The translations under genes and the position numbers were made by a program. From contig NZ_JAVDWM010000001.1 of NCBI RefSeq assembly GCF_031457495.1, forward strand, positions 2,220,001 through 2,284,000: a stretch of DNA of 64,000 bases. The letters run 5' to 3'. This DNA comes from Sphingopyxis sp. BE259. GTDB taxonomy: Bacteria > Pseudomonadota > Alphaproteobacteria > Sphingomonadales > Sphingomonadaceae. The notes beneath the pieces were generated by a model. It was not told the DNA's origin and did no database searches. It saw only the letters and a program-made list of their open reading frames with translations. Below are positions 43,476 through 54,773 of the stretch, piece by piece (position 1 is the first letter of the stretch; each line of letters starts with the position of its first letter).

Positions 43476-43559
43476 CCGTTCGCATCGAGCAAGGTCGAGA
43501 TGTTCCCTCGAAATTGCACTATGTTGATGGGTGTCTCGACTTCGCTCGACACGAACGGA
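43476..43559 (+). repeat. Palindromic repeat (GTTCGTGTCGAGCGAAG family), copy 3
   Basis: CCGTTCGCATCGAGCAAGGT on the left and GTGTCTCGACTTCGCTCGAC with ACACGAACGG on the right. The left arm is more diverged than in the other copies. It lies between puuD and spuC. Confidence 0.7.
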
Positions 43560-43635
43560 GAAGAGCACTCGATTTTCGGTCAGGGCGAAAAGCTGATCCG
43601 CGCGAGATAGCGATCATAGCGGGTCACGCGCCGGT

Positions 43636-44376
43636 TCATAATTCGCCTCTTAACGCGCGGCCCAGCAATCGAAAATAGGTCTGGCTTTCGGCATTGTCGT
43701 CGGTCGCCCATTCGGGGTGCCATTGCACCGCGAGCAGCGGCGCGCCGTTCGGCCGCGCACTATACGCCTCGATCAGTCCGTCGGGCGCCCGCGCTTCGAC
43801 CTGCAAGCCGTCGGCCAGTGCACCGATCCCCTGATAATGAACCGAATTCACCTCCAGCGCCGCCGCGTCATAGGCCGTCGCCAGCACCCCGCCCGCCGCC
43901 AGATCGACGCGGTGCCGATGGTCGAACATGCCATCGAAACTTACGCCATCGGGCGCGTGGTGGAGCAGCAGTCCGGCGCTGGCCGACGTGTCGCGGCGCA
44001 GCGTCCCGCCCAGTGCGACGTTGATTTCCTGAAAGCCGCGGCAGATGCCGAACAAGGGTCGCTGCGCCGCGATCACCGCGTCGACCAATTCGATCATCAT
44101 GCGGTCGCGGTCGGGGTCGAACGGCCCCTCGCCCGCATCCGCATCGCCATAGCGCGCGGGTTCGACATTCGACGGGGTCCCGGTCAGCAGCACCCCGTCG
44201 AGCCGCCCGACAACCTCGCTCGCGCGCATGTAATCGGGGAGCGAAGGAATAATCAGCGCCGCGCAATCGGCATATTGCATCGCGGCCGTCGCATAACGGT
44301 TCATCACCGCCTGCGCGACCTCTGTCCCGACCATACGGTTGCAGGCGATGATGCCAAGGACGGGGCGCGTGGACAT
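43636..44376 (-). CDS. puuD: PuuD-like gamma-glutamyl-gamma-aminobutyrate hydrolase
   Basis: A 246-residue class I glutamine amidotransferase-fold hydrolase (peptidase C26). The nucleophile is C112 in LFGICRGFQEINVALGG; H220 and E222 in VQWHPEW complete the triad; the oxyanion region is GVLLTGTPSNVEP. PuuD releases GABA from gamma-glutamyl-GABA, the last step of the glutamylated putrescine route, which matches puuA and puuB on the other strand. Start ATG 44376. Confidence 0.9.
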   Translation of the reverse strand: MSTRPVLGIIACNRMVGTEVAQAVMNRYATAAMQYADCAALIIPSLPDYMRASEVVGRLDGVLLTGTPSNVEPARYGDADAGEGPFDPDRDRMMIELVDAVIAAQRPLFGICRGFQEINVALGGTLRRDTSASAGLLLHHAPDGVSFDGMFDHRHRVDLAAGGVLATAYDAAALEVNSVHYQGIGALADGLQVEARAPDGLIEAYSARPNGAPLLAVQWHPEWATDDNAESQTYFRLLGRALRGEL

Positions 44377-44419
44377 GATCCTTAGCTGCCGATTTTCGCG
44401 GCGGCGCGCCAGTCCTAAT

Positions 44420-45388
44420 TTAGGCGTGCTGGCGCGCGAACGCCGCCGCGGCGCCGAACAAGCCGGGCTGCGGATGGGTGATCAGCTTGACCGGCAGCGC
44501 CGCCATGAATCCCTCGAACCGCCCTTTTTCGATGAAGCGTTCGGGAAAGCCCGACCGCACCAGACTGTCGCGGATCCGAAGGCCCAGCCCGCCCGCGATG
44601 ACCACGCCGCTCGCGCCCTGAGCCAGCGCCAGGTCGCCCGCGACGCTGCCCAGCGACAGGCAGAAACGATCGACCGCCGCGGCGGCCAGGCTGTCCTGCC
44701 CGCCGAGCGCCGCGGTCCAGATCGCCTTGTCGTCGAGCGGCGTCACGGCGCGGCCTTCCAGACCCGCCAGCGTTTCGTAAATATCGACGATCCCCGGTCC
44801 CGACACGATCCGTTCGATCGACACCCGGCGGTGGCGCTTGCGCAGCCGCGCGAGGATCGCATCCTCGATGCTGTCGAGCGGCGCGAAATCGATATGGCCG
44901 CCTTCGGTGGCCTGCACCCGGTAATCGGCGCCGTCGCGCCAGATATGCGCGACGCCCAGCCCGGTGCCGGGGCCGATGATGCTGATCGTCCCCGTCGTCG
45001 GCAGCGGCTCGTCGGGGCCGGTCAGCCGTTCGAAATAGCTGTCGTCGGCCTGCGCCACGGCGTGGCCGACCGCCTCGAAATCATTGACCAGTACATGGCG
45101 GTCGACGCCCAGCTTCTCGCCGATCAGCGCCGGACGGATGATCCATGGATTGTTGGTGAAGCGGATGATTTCGCCGCGCGTCGGCCCGGCAATCGCAATC
45201 GCTACCGCGCGCGGCAGCCCGCCCTGACGCGCCGCGAAATCCTCCCACGCGGTTTGAAAGCTCGCGTGATCCTTGGTGTGCAGCGTCGTCGCCTCACCCA
45301 GCGACAGCACGCGGCCGCCCGCGATCTCGGCCATCGCAAAACGCGCATGGGTGCCGCCGATGTCGACCGTGACGATGGTTTCGCTCAT
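44420..45388 (-). CDS. glk: Glucokinase
   Basis: A 322-residue sugar kinase of the bacterial Glk family. It shows phosphate-1 motif VDIGGTHARFAMAE, AIAGPTRGEIIRFTNNPW, GPGTGLGVAHIW, the catalytic-site region TEGGHIDFAPLD and SGPGIVDIYETLA, and a C-terminal GASGVVIAGGLGLRI. It phosphorylates glucose with ATP for the Entner-Doudoroff route. Start ATG 45388 has GAGGGAG upstream; the upstream part of the open frame overlaps the tRNA side and is rejected. Confidence 0.93.
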   Translation of the reverse strand: MSETIVTVDIGGTHARFAMAEIAGGRVLSLGEATTLHTKDHASFQTAWEDFAARQGGLPRAVAIAIAGPTRGEIIRFTNNPWIIRPALIGEKLGVDRHVLVNDFEAVGHAVAQADDSYFERLTGPDEPLPTTGTISIIGPGTGLGVAHIWRDGADYRVQATEGGHIDFAPLDSIEDAILARLRKRHRRVSIERIVSGPGIVDIYETLAGLEGRAVTPLDDKAIWTAALGGQDSLAAAAVDRFCLSLGSVAGDLALAQGASGVVIAGGLGLRIRDSLVRSGFPERFIEKGRFEGFMAALPVKLITHPQPGLFGAAAAFARQHA

Positions 45389-45506
45389 ATCTCTCCCTCG
45401 CCGGTCGGTTGCGGCTTTGCCCGACGGGAATGTCGCATGGCCCGCAGCGATGCAACAGGGCATAGCTATGCGCTGTGCGAACGCGAAATATTCAGATTTG
45501 GGGAAA

Positions 45507-45583
45507 TGGCGCACCCGGAACGATTCGAACGTCCGACCCTCAGATTCGTAGTCTGATGCTCTATCCAGCTGAGCTACGGGTGC
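45507..45583 (-). tRNA. tRNA-Arg (anticodon ACG)
   Basis: On the minus strand the 77-base sequence begins GCACCCGTAGCTCAGCTGGA, with acceptor stem GCACCCG/CGGGTGC, D-loop AGCTGGATAGA, anticodon arm TCAGA-CTACGAA-TCTGA (anticodon ACG, read as ICG), T-arm with GTTCGAATC, discriminator G and an encoded CCA. All four stems pair. Reads CGU/CGC/CGA Arg codons after A34 deamination. Confidence 0.97.
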
Positions 45584-45627
45584 GTGGAGAGGCGCCTTTA
45601 AGGGGCGCCGCGCGGGCGCGCAACCCC

Positions 45628-46155
45628 CTATTTCAGCTTTGTGACCGTGGCGCAGGACGATTGGCGGCGCACCGCGTCCAGCCCGCCGATTTCCGCAGGG
45701 TCTTTCAAGAGCAAGCGGATCAGCGCAATGCCGCGGTCATGGTCGGTGTGGACGACCTCTGCCCCCTTGGGAACTGCCTGCCCGGCCCGCGCGACGATGA
45801 TTCGATACGGCTTACCCGCCGCCTCGACATCGTTGCGGACAAAGATCACGTCGGTTGCGGCGTCAAACACGCTGAGCGAACTGTAGCGTCCCGGCACCGG
45901 CGTCACGTCGATCGCCAGCGGCCCCGCCGACAGATCGTAAGGGCAGCTGGAATAAGCGAGATCGGGGCTGGGCCGCACCACCGGTTGCCGCTCGGGCGTC
46001 GCGAGATTGCCGTAGGACATGCGGTTGACCCCGCCCTGCCCCAGCCGCTCCATCGCGATGTTCATCAGACCATAGGGCGCGTAGCCGACGGCCGCCGCCG
46101 TCGTCGCAGCTGCGACGACCAGGCCAAAGGCGAGCGGGCCAAACCCGTTCCGCAT
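45628..46155 (-). CDS. DUF1254 domain protein
   Basis: A 175-residue protein with an N-terminal membrane/signal segment (PLAFGLVVAAATTAAAVGYA) and the DUF1254 pattern NRMSYGNLATPERQPVVRPSPDLAYSSCPYDLSAGPLAI. The start at 46155 is one base after the stop of the DUF1214 gene. Function unknown; the pair is likely a periplasmic complex anchored in the inner membrane. Confidence 0.82.
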   Translation of the reverse strand: MRNGFGPLAFGLVVAAATTAAAVGYAPYGLMNIAMERLGQGGVNRMSYGNLATPERQPVVRPSPDLAYSSCPYDLSAGPLAIDVTPVPGRYSSLSVFDAATDVIFVRNDVEAAGKPYRIIVARAGQAVPKGAEVVHTDHDRGIALIRLLLKDPAEIGGLDAVRRQSSCATVTKLK

Positions 46156-46156
46156 C

Positions 46157-46735
46157 TCAGCACCCCTCCCTGACGATTTTCGGCAACTGCGCCGCGGCAG
46201 GATCGGCGCGGAACGCCTGTCCCGGATTGTACATGCGCAGCGTCAGGTGCAACGCCTGGCCCTTGATGCCCGGCAGCCACGCCGCGTCGGCGGGCTTTGT
46301 CGGCGCAATGACGACGCGCCATTCGCCCTTGGCATCGAGCGCGACATTGGCGCCGTTCACCGACCAGATGTTGGCCGGATTGGCGACAAGATAGCCCTTG
46401 GCGTCGTAAATCGTGACGCTCCACCAGCGCGCGTCGAGCGGCTGGCCCGACAGGCGGTAACGGCAATTGCCGTCGAGCGGCGCGCCAGCAGCATCGGTCT
46501 TGGCCGACCAATAGACGGTTTCCTTGGCGGGCAGCGCGAGCAGGCCCGACCGGGCAACCATCGCGCGGGTCAGGGGGTCGGTCGCCTTGGTGCCGTAACC
46601 GAGCGAGGTCGTCCACGGCCCGTTGCGGATCGCGCCATCGCCCAGGCCGCCGCTGGTCAACGCCCACGCGGCGCCGAGGCCCAGCACCAGACCGCCGACC
46701 GCGGTGATAGTATAGCGGTGCCAGCTTTTCATCAT
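46157..46735 (-). CDS. DUF1214 domain protein
   Basis: A 192-residue protein with one N-terminal membrane helix (YTITAVGGLVLGLGAAWALT) and the DUF1214 core ALPAKETVYWSAKTDAAGAPLDG, CRYRLSGQPLDARWWSVTIYDAKGYLV. It is upstream of and nearly touching the DUF1254 gene. In many bacteria the two domains occur in one polypeptide; here they are separate. Function unknown. Confidence 0.85.
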   Translation of the reverse strand: MMKSWHRYTITAVGGLVLGLGAAWALTSGGLGDGAIRNGPWTTSLGYGTKATDPLTRAMVARSGLLALPAKETVYWSAKTDAAGAPLDGNCRYRLSGQPLDARWWSVTIYDAKGYLVANPANIWSVNGANVALDAKGEWRVVIAPTKPADAAWLPGIKGQALHLTLRMYNPGQAFRADPAAAQLPKIVREGC

Positions 46736-46748
46736 GCGCCCTCCCCGT

Positions 46749-46823
46749 CGCCCCCGCGAAGGCGGGGCTCGCTGGCAGCGTCGCGCAAGGCCGATAACGG
46801 CCCCCCGCCTTCGCGGGGGCGAT
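46749..46823 (+). repeat. REP-like palindrome between ppdK and DUF1214 genes
   Basis: CGCCCCCGCGAAGGCGGGGC at the left and CCCCCGCCTTCGCGGGGGCG at the right are near inverse copies around a spacer of about 35 bases. It lies just past the ppdK stop and could end or stabilise that transcript. Confidence 0.75.
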
Positions 46824-46825
46824 GA

Positions 46826-49486
<2,661 letters not shown>

Positions 49487-49598
49487 CATATACTCCTGCT
49501 GCCCCGGGGAGGAGGTTGCGGCTGGATAGGTATGCAATCGTCTTTGGTCGATTCAGTTTTGCTTCGTTCGCTATAAGCTGCGGCGCATAGCCGGGCCG

Positions 49599-51803
49599 TC
49601 AGCCCTCGATCTTCGAAAAATCGGCGACGCCATGCACCGCGCCGGTAAATCGCGCGAGCAGGCCGAGCCGATAGGCGCGGACGTCCTCGTCGGGGTCGTT
49701 GACCATCACCCCATCGAAAAACGCATCGATCGGCGCGCGCAGCGACGCGAGCGCGGCCATCGCGTCGGTGAAGCGTTCTTCCGCGACTGCGGCGGCGGCG
49801 GCAGGTTCGGCGGTGTCGAGCGCGGCGAGGAGGGCAGCGTCATGCACCGTCATGCTCTCCGGCGAAAGCCGGAGCCCAGCGCGTGCGTCCGCCACGGTGG
49901 GTTCTGTGCCGCCCTGGGCTCCGGCGTTCGCCGGAGAACCTTGACCAGCCTGCTTCAGGATATTCGCCGCGCGCTTATACCCCGCCAGCAAATTAGCACC
50001 GTCATCGCTCGCCATAAACGCCTGCAACGCCTTCACCCGCGCAAGCAGACGAACCAGATCATCCTCGCCGCCAAGCGCAAACACCGCGTCGATCAGGTCA
50101 TGACGAACACCGGCTTCGCGTTGTTGGACTTTGAGACGGTCGGCGAAGAAGGCTGCTAGTTTGGCTTCGGCATGATTATCCCAAGCCGCTCCAAACAGGC
50201 CCAAGTCATCGCCAATTGCGACAAGCAACACCTCTTCTAAGCGGAAGCGCAATCTGTTCTGCAATATGATCGCGATTACACCCAGCGCAGCTCGTCTGAG
50301 GGCGAACGGATCTTTGGAGCCAGTTGGTGTTTCATCGGCCAAAAAGAAACGCGTCAGAGTATCCAACTTATCCGCGAGCGCAACGGCAACGGTGACCGGC
50401 GCCGTTGGAACGCTGTCGCCCTGTCCGACGGGCTTGTAGTGGTCCTGAATTGCATCTGCGACGGCATCGGAGAGACCTCTGGCACGGGCATAATATCCCC
50501 CCATAAGACCTTGCAGCTCGGGAAATTCGCCGACCATCTCTGTAACAAGATCGGCCTTTGCTAGACGTCCTGCGAGTTCCGCCATGTGGGTCCGCTCAGC
50601 GCGTTCATTGGCTGTATTTTCGTCAAGAATCCATGGCCCGACGGTTGCATGGGGTCCCGCTTCGGATCGACGAGGTTGATAAGGAACTATCCCCTGCTCA
50701 ACAAAATATCTTGCCAGCTTCGCGACGCGCTCAACCTTGGCGGCCACGGTCCCCAGCTTCTCGTGAAAAGTAATGTTCGCGAGCTTCTCCGCATGCTGCG
50801 CCAGTGTCTTCTTCTGGTCCTGCTCCCAGAAGAAGCGCGCATCGGACAATCGCGCCGCCAGCACCTTGCGGTTGCCCGCGACAATCTCTGCCCCGCCATC
50901 ATGCGCCGCGATGTTCGCGGTGCAGACAAAGCCGTTCGCCAGCTTGCCCACCGCGTCGTTCACGACGAAATATTTCTGGTTCACCCGCGCCGTCAGCTGG
51001 ATGACCTCGGGCGGTACTTCCAGAAACGCTTCGTCAAAGCGCCCCAGCAGCGGCACCGGCCATTCGGTCAGACCGGCGTTCTCGATCACCAGCCCCTCGT
51101 CCTCGACCAGCTTCAGCCCGGCGTCGGCTGCCGCCTTCGCGGCGCCATCGCGGATGATCGCCTGGCGTTCCTCATGGTCGACGATGACGTGGCACGCGCG
51201 CAGCTTTTCGGCATAGTCCGCTGCCGATCCGATGTTGATCTCGCCCGGGCAGTGAAAGCGGTGGCCGCGCGTTGCGAAACCGGCGGCAACCCCGCTCACT
51301 TCACACGGCACCAGCGCGTCGCCGAAGATCGCGACGATGCCCGACAGCGGGCGGACCCAGCGCAGGCTCTCGCTGCTCGCGCTGTCCTTGCCCCAGCGCA
51401 TCGACTTGGGCCAGGCGAAGGCGCGGACAATCGCGGGGATCGCTTCGGCGAGCACTTCGGCGGTCGCACGGCCCGGCTTGTCGATGACGGCGAAATACAC
51501 GCCGTCGCGGTCTTCGAGCTGGTCCTGCGTCAGCCCGGTCTTGCGCAGAAAGCCTTCGAGCGCCTGCGGCGGCGCGCTGCTGCGCGGGCCTTTGAGCTCC
51601 TCGCTGACCGCCGCGGTCGCGTCGGGCAGCCCCTTGGCGATCAGCGCGAGGCGGCGCGGGGTCGACCAGATGCTGAGGTCGCCGACGTCGATACCCGCGG
51701 CAGACATTTGAGCGCGGAACAATTTGTCGAGTTCAGCGCGCGCCCCCGCCTGCATCCGCGCGGGAATCTCTTCCGAGCGCAGTTCGAGAAGAAAGTCGGT
51801 CAC
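49599..51803 (-). CDS. glyS: Glycyl-tRNA synthetase beta subunit (with repeat-encoded insert)
   Basis: The beta subunit of the alpha2beta2 GlyRS. The 734-residue protein begins [18 protein letters not shown], contains the family regions [14 protein letters not shown], [22 protein letters not shown] and [32 protein letters not shown], and ends in a helical tRNA-binding domain. GTG 51803 overlaps the glyQ TGA (GTGA). Within the C-terminal domain, about 27 residues ([11 protein letters not shown]... to ...RAGLRLSPE) are encoded by a palindromic repeat at 49856-49937, keeping the frame. The insert falls in a likely surface loop. Confidence 0.95.
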   Translation of the reverse strand: MTDFLLELRSEEIPARMQAGARAELDKLFRAQMSAAGIDVGDLSIWSTPRRLALIAKGLPDATAAVSEELKGPRSSAPPQALEGFLRKTGLTQDQLEDRDGVYFAVIDKPGRATAEVLAEAIPAIVRAFAWPKSMRWGKDSASSESLRWVRPLSGIVAIFGDALVPCEVSGVAAGFATRGHRFHCPGEINIGSAADYAEKLRACHVIVDHEERQAIIRDGAAKAAADAGLKLVEDEGLVIENAGLTEWPVPLLGRFDEAFLEVPPEVIQLTARVNQKYFVVNDAVGKLANGFVCTANIAAHDGGAEIVAGNRKVLAARLSDARFFWEQDQKKTLAQHAEKLANITFHEKLGTVAAKVERVAKLARYFVEQGIVPYQPRRSEAGPHATVGPWILDENTANERAERTHMAELAGRLAKADLVTEMVGEFPELQGLMGGYYARARGLSDAVADAIQDHYKPVGQGDSVPTAPVTVAVALADKLDTLTRFFLADETPTGSKDPFALRRAALGVIAIILQNRLRFRLEEVLLVAIGDDLGLFGAAWDNHAEAKLAAFFADRLKVQQREAGVRHDLIDAVFALGGEDDLVRLLARVKALQAFMASDDGANLLAGYKRAANILKQAGQGSPANAGAQGGTEPTVADARAGLRLSPESMTVHDAALLAALDTAEPAAAAAVAEERFTDAMAALASLRAPIDAFFDGVMVNDPDEDVRAYRLGLLARFTGAVHGVADFSKIEG
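49856..49937 (+). repeat. Palindromic repeat inserted in frame inside glyS
   Basis: An 82-base element with 24-bp arms: TCTCCGGCGAAAGCCGGAGC at the left, and at the right the inverse ending GGCGTTCGCCGGAGA, with one mismatch between arms. The type matches intergenic REP-like repeats elsewhere in this genome, but here it is translated as part of GlyS. Confidence 0.85.
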
Positions 51804-52723
51804 AGCGTCCACCCCGGATATTTAGCGGTCCATGCGTCCGACTGACTGTCGATCCACGCCTTGCAACTGCCTTTGGCAAGGTCGCGAACGCGCGCCATGT
51901 AGTTGGCGCGTTCCTGGACGCTGATGACGCCGCGCGCCTGGAGGAGGTTGAACAAATGGCTCGCCTCGATCGCCTGGTCATAGGCGGCGAGCGGGACGTT
52001 CGCGGCGATCGCGCGCTGGCACTCGGCCTCAGCGGCTTTGAAGCCCGCAAACAAGGAGTCGGTGTCGGCGACCTCGAAATTCCATTTCGAGAACTGGCGT
52101 TCGTTTTCCAGAAAAACGTCGCCATAGCTGACCGCCGCCACGTCGCCGACCGCATCGGAGAAGCGCAGGTCGTACACATTGTCGACATTCTGGATATACA
52201 TGGCGAGGCGTTCGAGGCCGTAGGTGAGCTCGCCCGCGACGGGCTTGCAGTCGAACCCGCCCATTTGCTGAAAGTAGGTGAACTGGGTAACTTCCATCCC
52301 GTCGCACCAGACTTCCCAGCCCAGCCCCCACGCGCCAAGCGTCGGCGATTCCCAATCGTCTTCGACAAAGCGGATGTCGTGGAGCAGCGGATCGATGCCG
52401 ATGGCGGCGAGGCTGCCCAGATATTGTTCCTGCAGGTCGGCGGGCGATGGCTTCAATATCACCTGATACTGGTAATAATGCTGGAGCCGGTTCGGGTTCT
52501 CGCCATAGCGGCCGTCGGTCGGGCGGCGGCTCGGCTGGACATAGGCGACGTTCCACGGCTCAGGACCGAGCGAGCGCAAGGTGGTTGCGGGGTGAAACGT
52601 CCCCGCCCCGACCCGCATGTCATAGGGCTGCAAAATCGCACAGCCGCGCGCCGCCCAATAGCCGTGCAGCGTCAGGATCATGTCCTGAAAGCTGAGGGAT
52701 TTCATTTCCGTCGCTGCCGCCAC
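51800..52723 (-). CDS. glyQ: Glycyl-tRNA synthetase alpha subunit
   Basis: The catalytic class II subunit of alpha2beta2 GlyRS. At 307 residues it has [25 protein letters not shown], motif 2-like [22 protein letters not shown], and [21 protein letters not shown], all characteristic. It is co-translated with glyS by a GTGA overlap. The first ATG (52723) gives [14 protein letters not shown] 52705 (MKSLSF) is equally possible. Confidence 0.96.
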   Translation of the reverse strand: MAAATEMKSLSFQDMILTLHGYWAARGCAILQPYDMRVGAGTFHPATTLRSLGPEPWNVAYVQPSRRPTDGRYGENPNRLQHYYQYQVILKPSPADLQEQYLGSLAAIGIDPLLHDIRFVEDDWESPTLGAWGLGWEVWCDGMEVTQFTYFQQMGGFDCKPVAGELTYGLERLAMYIQNVDNVYDLRFSDAVGDVAAVSYGDVFLENERQFSKWNFEVADTDSLFAGFKAAEAECQRAIAANVPLAAYDQAIEASHLFNLLQARGVISVQERANYMARVRDLAKGSCKAWIDSQSDAWTAKYPGWTL

Positions 52724-52859
52724 TGTCCGCTCTTTCGCACGTGCAAATAGTGTCGCCGCCCTTGGCGCAGCGGGGCCGCAGGGTCAAGGCTCGGCGCCGC
52801 GCGCTGCGGTGCCATTTGGGGGTAATGGTCAGGCACACACAACTTTTTGTCAGGTCTTG

Positions 52860-52906
52860 TTGACACAGTCAGCGAATCATGTCATTTAGTCAACAACACA
52901 TGACAT
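52860..52906 (+). promoter_or_regulatory. Promoter with dyad operator upstream of the XRE regulator
   Basis: TTGACA at 52860-52865 is a good -35; a weak -10 would fall near 52883. The dyad ATGTCAT (52879-52885) / ATGACAT (52900-52906) overlaps the expected -10 and start point. This fits autoregulation by the XRE-type protein encoded at 52936. Positions are read by eye. Confidence 0.45.
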
Positions 52907-52935
52907 ACGGTCAGTGTCGCCTGACAACAGGATCG

Positions 52936-53154
52936 ATGATGGACAACCAGCTGAAAGTGCTGCGCGCGATGCGGAACTGGAGCCAGGCCGAACTGGCCGA
53001 CCGGCTCGATGTATCGCGCCAAGCGGTGAACGCGATCGAAACGGGGAAATATGACCCGTCGCTGCCGCTCGCCTTCAAGCTGGCCCGGCTGTTCGCGATG
53101 CCGATCGAGGAAATTTTCGACGATGGCCATGAAGGACGTGACGATGGACATTGA
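52936..53154 (+). CDS. XRE-family transcriptional regulator (short, HTH only)
   Basis: A 72-residue protein consisting of little more than an HTH_3 domain: LKVLRAMRNWSQAELADRLDVSRQAVNAIETGKYDPSLPLAFKLARLF, ending PIEEIFDDGHE. This is the YgzD-like compact group that commonly sits beside a small membrane protein gene, as it does here. Start at ATG 52936 or 52939. It overlaps the start region of the next gene. Confidence 0.85.
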   Translation: MMDNQLKVLRAMRNWSQAELADRLDVSRQAVNAIETGKYDPSLPLAFKLARLFAMPIEEIFDDGHEGRDDGH

Positions 53155-53761
53155 ACCCAAAGAGCGCCGCGCGCCCAACATGCTCTGGCCGGTCGCGATC
53201 GGGATCGGCACCGCGATGCTGGCGGGCGGCTTTGCCGGTTACAACGAGGCGGCGGCGGAACACGGCGACGCGCTGGTATCGGCATGGGTCGGGCCGGTTG
53301 TCGCAATCCTGATCGGCGGCTTGGCCATGGCCTTTTATGTCCGACGCCACGCCGGCTGGTTCCGCAACTGGTCACCGCGCAAGCGGCTCTATTGGATCAG
53401 CTTGGTCCTGTCGGGCGCGCTGGGTTTCGTCGCTGCAATAGTGATGCAGGCCGGGGGCGCCGGAACCGCCGGGCTGTTCAGCAACGCTGCCATGACCCCG
53501 ACGGTAGCGATCGCGCTGTCAGCGATGTGGCTCGTCGGATTGACGGTTGCACTGATACTCTACCACCGCACGGTCGATGACCATGAGCGCCATGCCTATC
53601 ATCTTGGCGGGCTCGCGGGCTTTTACGCCTTTGTCTTTCCCTGCCCCGTCTGGTGGGTGCTGTGGCGTGCCGATCTGGCGCCCGAGGTTCAGGCGATGCC
53701 GCTGTTCGCGCTGTCGCTGGCCGCCAACGCGATCGTCTATTTCTGGTTCAAATTCCGCTGA
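53144..53761 (+). CDS. Polytopic membrane protein paired with the XRE regulator
   Basis: A 205-residue protein with about six hydrophobic segments (for example MLWPVAIGIGTAMLAGGFAG, VGPVVAILIGGLAMAFYV, LYWISLVLSGALGFVAAIVM, ALSAMWLVGLTVALILY). No known domain recognised. I used ATG 53144, preceded by AAGGA; ATG 53129 and 53123 are in frame upstream and overlap the regulator gene. Probably co-regulated with the XRE gene. Confidence 0.75.
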   Translation: MDIEPKERRAPNMLWPVAIGIGTAMLAGGFAGYNEAAAEHGDALVSAWVGPVVAILIGGLAMAFYVRRHAGWFRNWSPRKRLYWISLVLSGALGFVAAIVMQAGGAGTAGLFSNAAMTPTVAIALSAMWLVGLTVALILYHRTVDDHERHAYHLGGLAGFYAFVFPCPVWWVLWRADLAPEVQAMPLFALSLAANAIVYFWFKFR

Positions 53762-53810
53762 CCCTTTTCGCTCTCCCCTTCTCTACCTCCTCCGGCCATA
53801 AGGGCCAATA

Positions 53811-54773
53811 ATGAAAGGACATTTCTCCATGAAGACCTGGTTCAAGATGCTCGCTTCGACCTGCGCCGTCATCCCCTTTGCCCAATGCGCGATACTGCCC
53901 GGCAGCAACATCGCGTCGGCCGCCGAACCTGTCGCCGCCGCGGCCCCGGCGGCTGCGATGACCGACGCCGATCCGGCGCTGTGGGTCGTCAAGGACGCCG
54001 ACACGACGATCTATCTGTTCGGCACCGTCCATGTCCTGAAACCCGGCCTCAGCTGGTTCGACGAGGCGGTGAAGACCGCGTTCGACAAATCGGACGAGAT
54101 GATGCTGGAACTCGTGATGCCCGAAGATCAGGCCGCGGTCGCCAAAACGATGATGCCGCTGGCGATGGATACGACCGGCAAGACCATCCCCTCGCGACTG
54201 ACCGCCGACGAGCTCAAGGCCTATCAGGCCGCGATGGTCAGCGTCGGGGTGCCGGCCAATGCCTTCGACAGTTTTGAACCGTGGTTTCCGGCGATGACGC
54301 TGTCGGTGCTGCCGCTCACCAAACTCGGCTATGATCCCGAACAGGGCGCCGAAAAGCTGCTCACCAAATTTGCCAAGGACAGCAGCAAGCCGGTCTCGGG
54401 CCTCGAAACGCTCGAAGAACAGCTCGGCTTTTTCGACAAGCTGCCCGAAACCCAGCAAGTCGCCTTCCTCAATTCGGTGGTCAAGGACATGGACAAGCTG
54501 GGGCCGATGCTCGACCGGATGGTCGTGCTGTGGGCTAAAGGCGATCCCGACGGGCTGGCGGTCGCGATGAACGAAAGCATGGCGGCGACCCCCGAACTCG
54601 CCACGATGCTGCTTTATGATCGCAATCAGCGCTGGGCCGACCAGATCAAGACGCGAATGGACAAGCCGGGCACGGTGTTTATCGCCGTCGGCGCGGGGCA
54701 TCTCGCGGGCGAAAAGAGCGTGCAGGATTATCTGAAAGCGCGCGGGCTGACCGCAACGCGGGTCAAATATTGA
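53811..54773 (+). CDS. TraB/GumN family protein (first of tandem pair)
   Basis: A 320-residue exported protein. It has a signal-like N-terminus (WFKMLASTCAVIPFAQCAILPG) and the TraB/GumN (Tiki-like) core: PALWVVKDADTTIYLFGTVHVLKPG, with the metal-ligand His, and the C-terminal GTVFIAVGAGHLAGEKSV. Related Tiki enzymes are metalloproteases; the activity of the bacterial family is not established. It overlaps the next gene by four bases. Confidence 0.85.
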   Translation: MKGHFSMKTWFKMLASTCAVIPFAQCAILPGSNIASAAEPVAAAAPAAAMTDADPALWVVKDADTTIYLFGTVHVLKPGLSWFDEAVKTAFDKSDEMMLELVMPEDQAAVAKTMMPLAMDTTGKTIPSRLTADELKAYQAAMVSVGVPANAFDSFEPWFPAMTLSVLPLTKLGYDPEQGAEKLLTKFAKDSSKPVSGLETLEEQLGFFDKLPETQQVAFLNSVVKDMDKLGPMLDRMVVLWAKGDPDGLAVAMNESMAATPELATMLLYDRNQRWADQIKTRMDKPGTVFIAVGAGHLAGEKSVQDYLKARGLTATRVKY

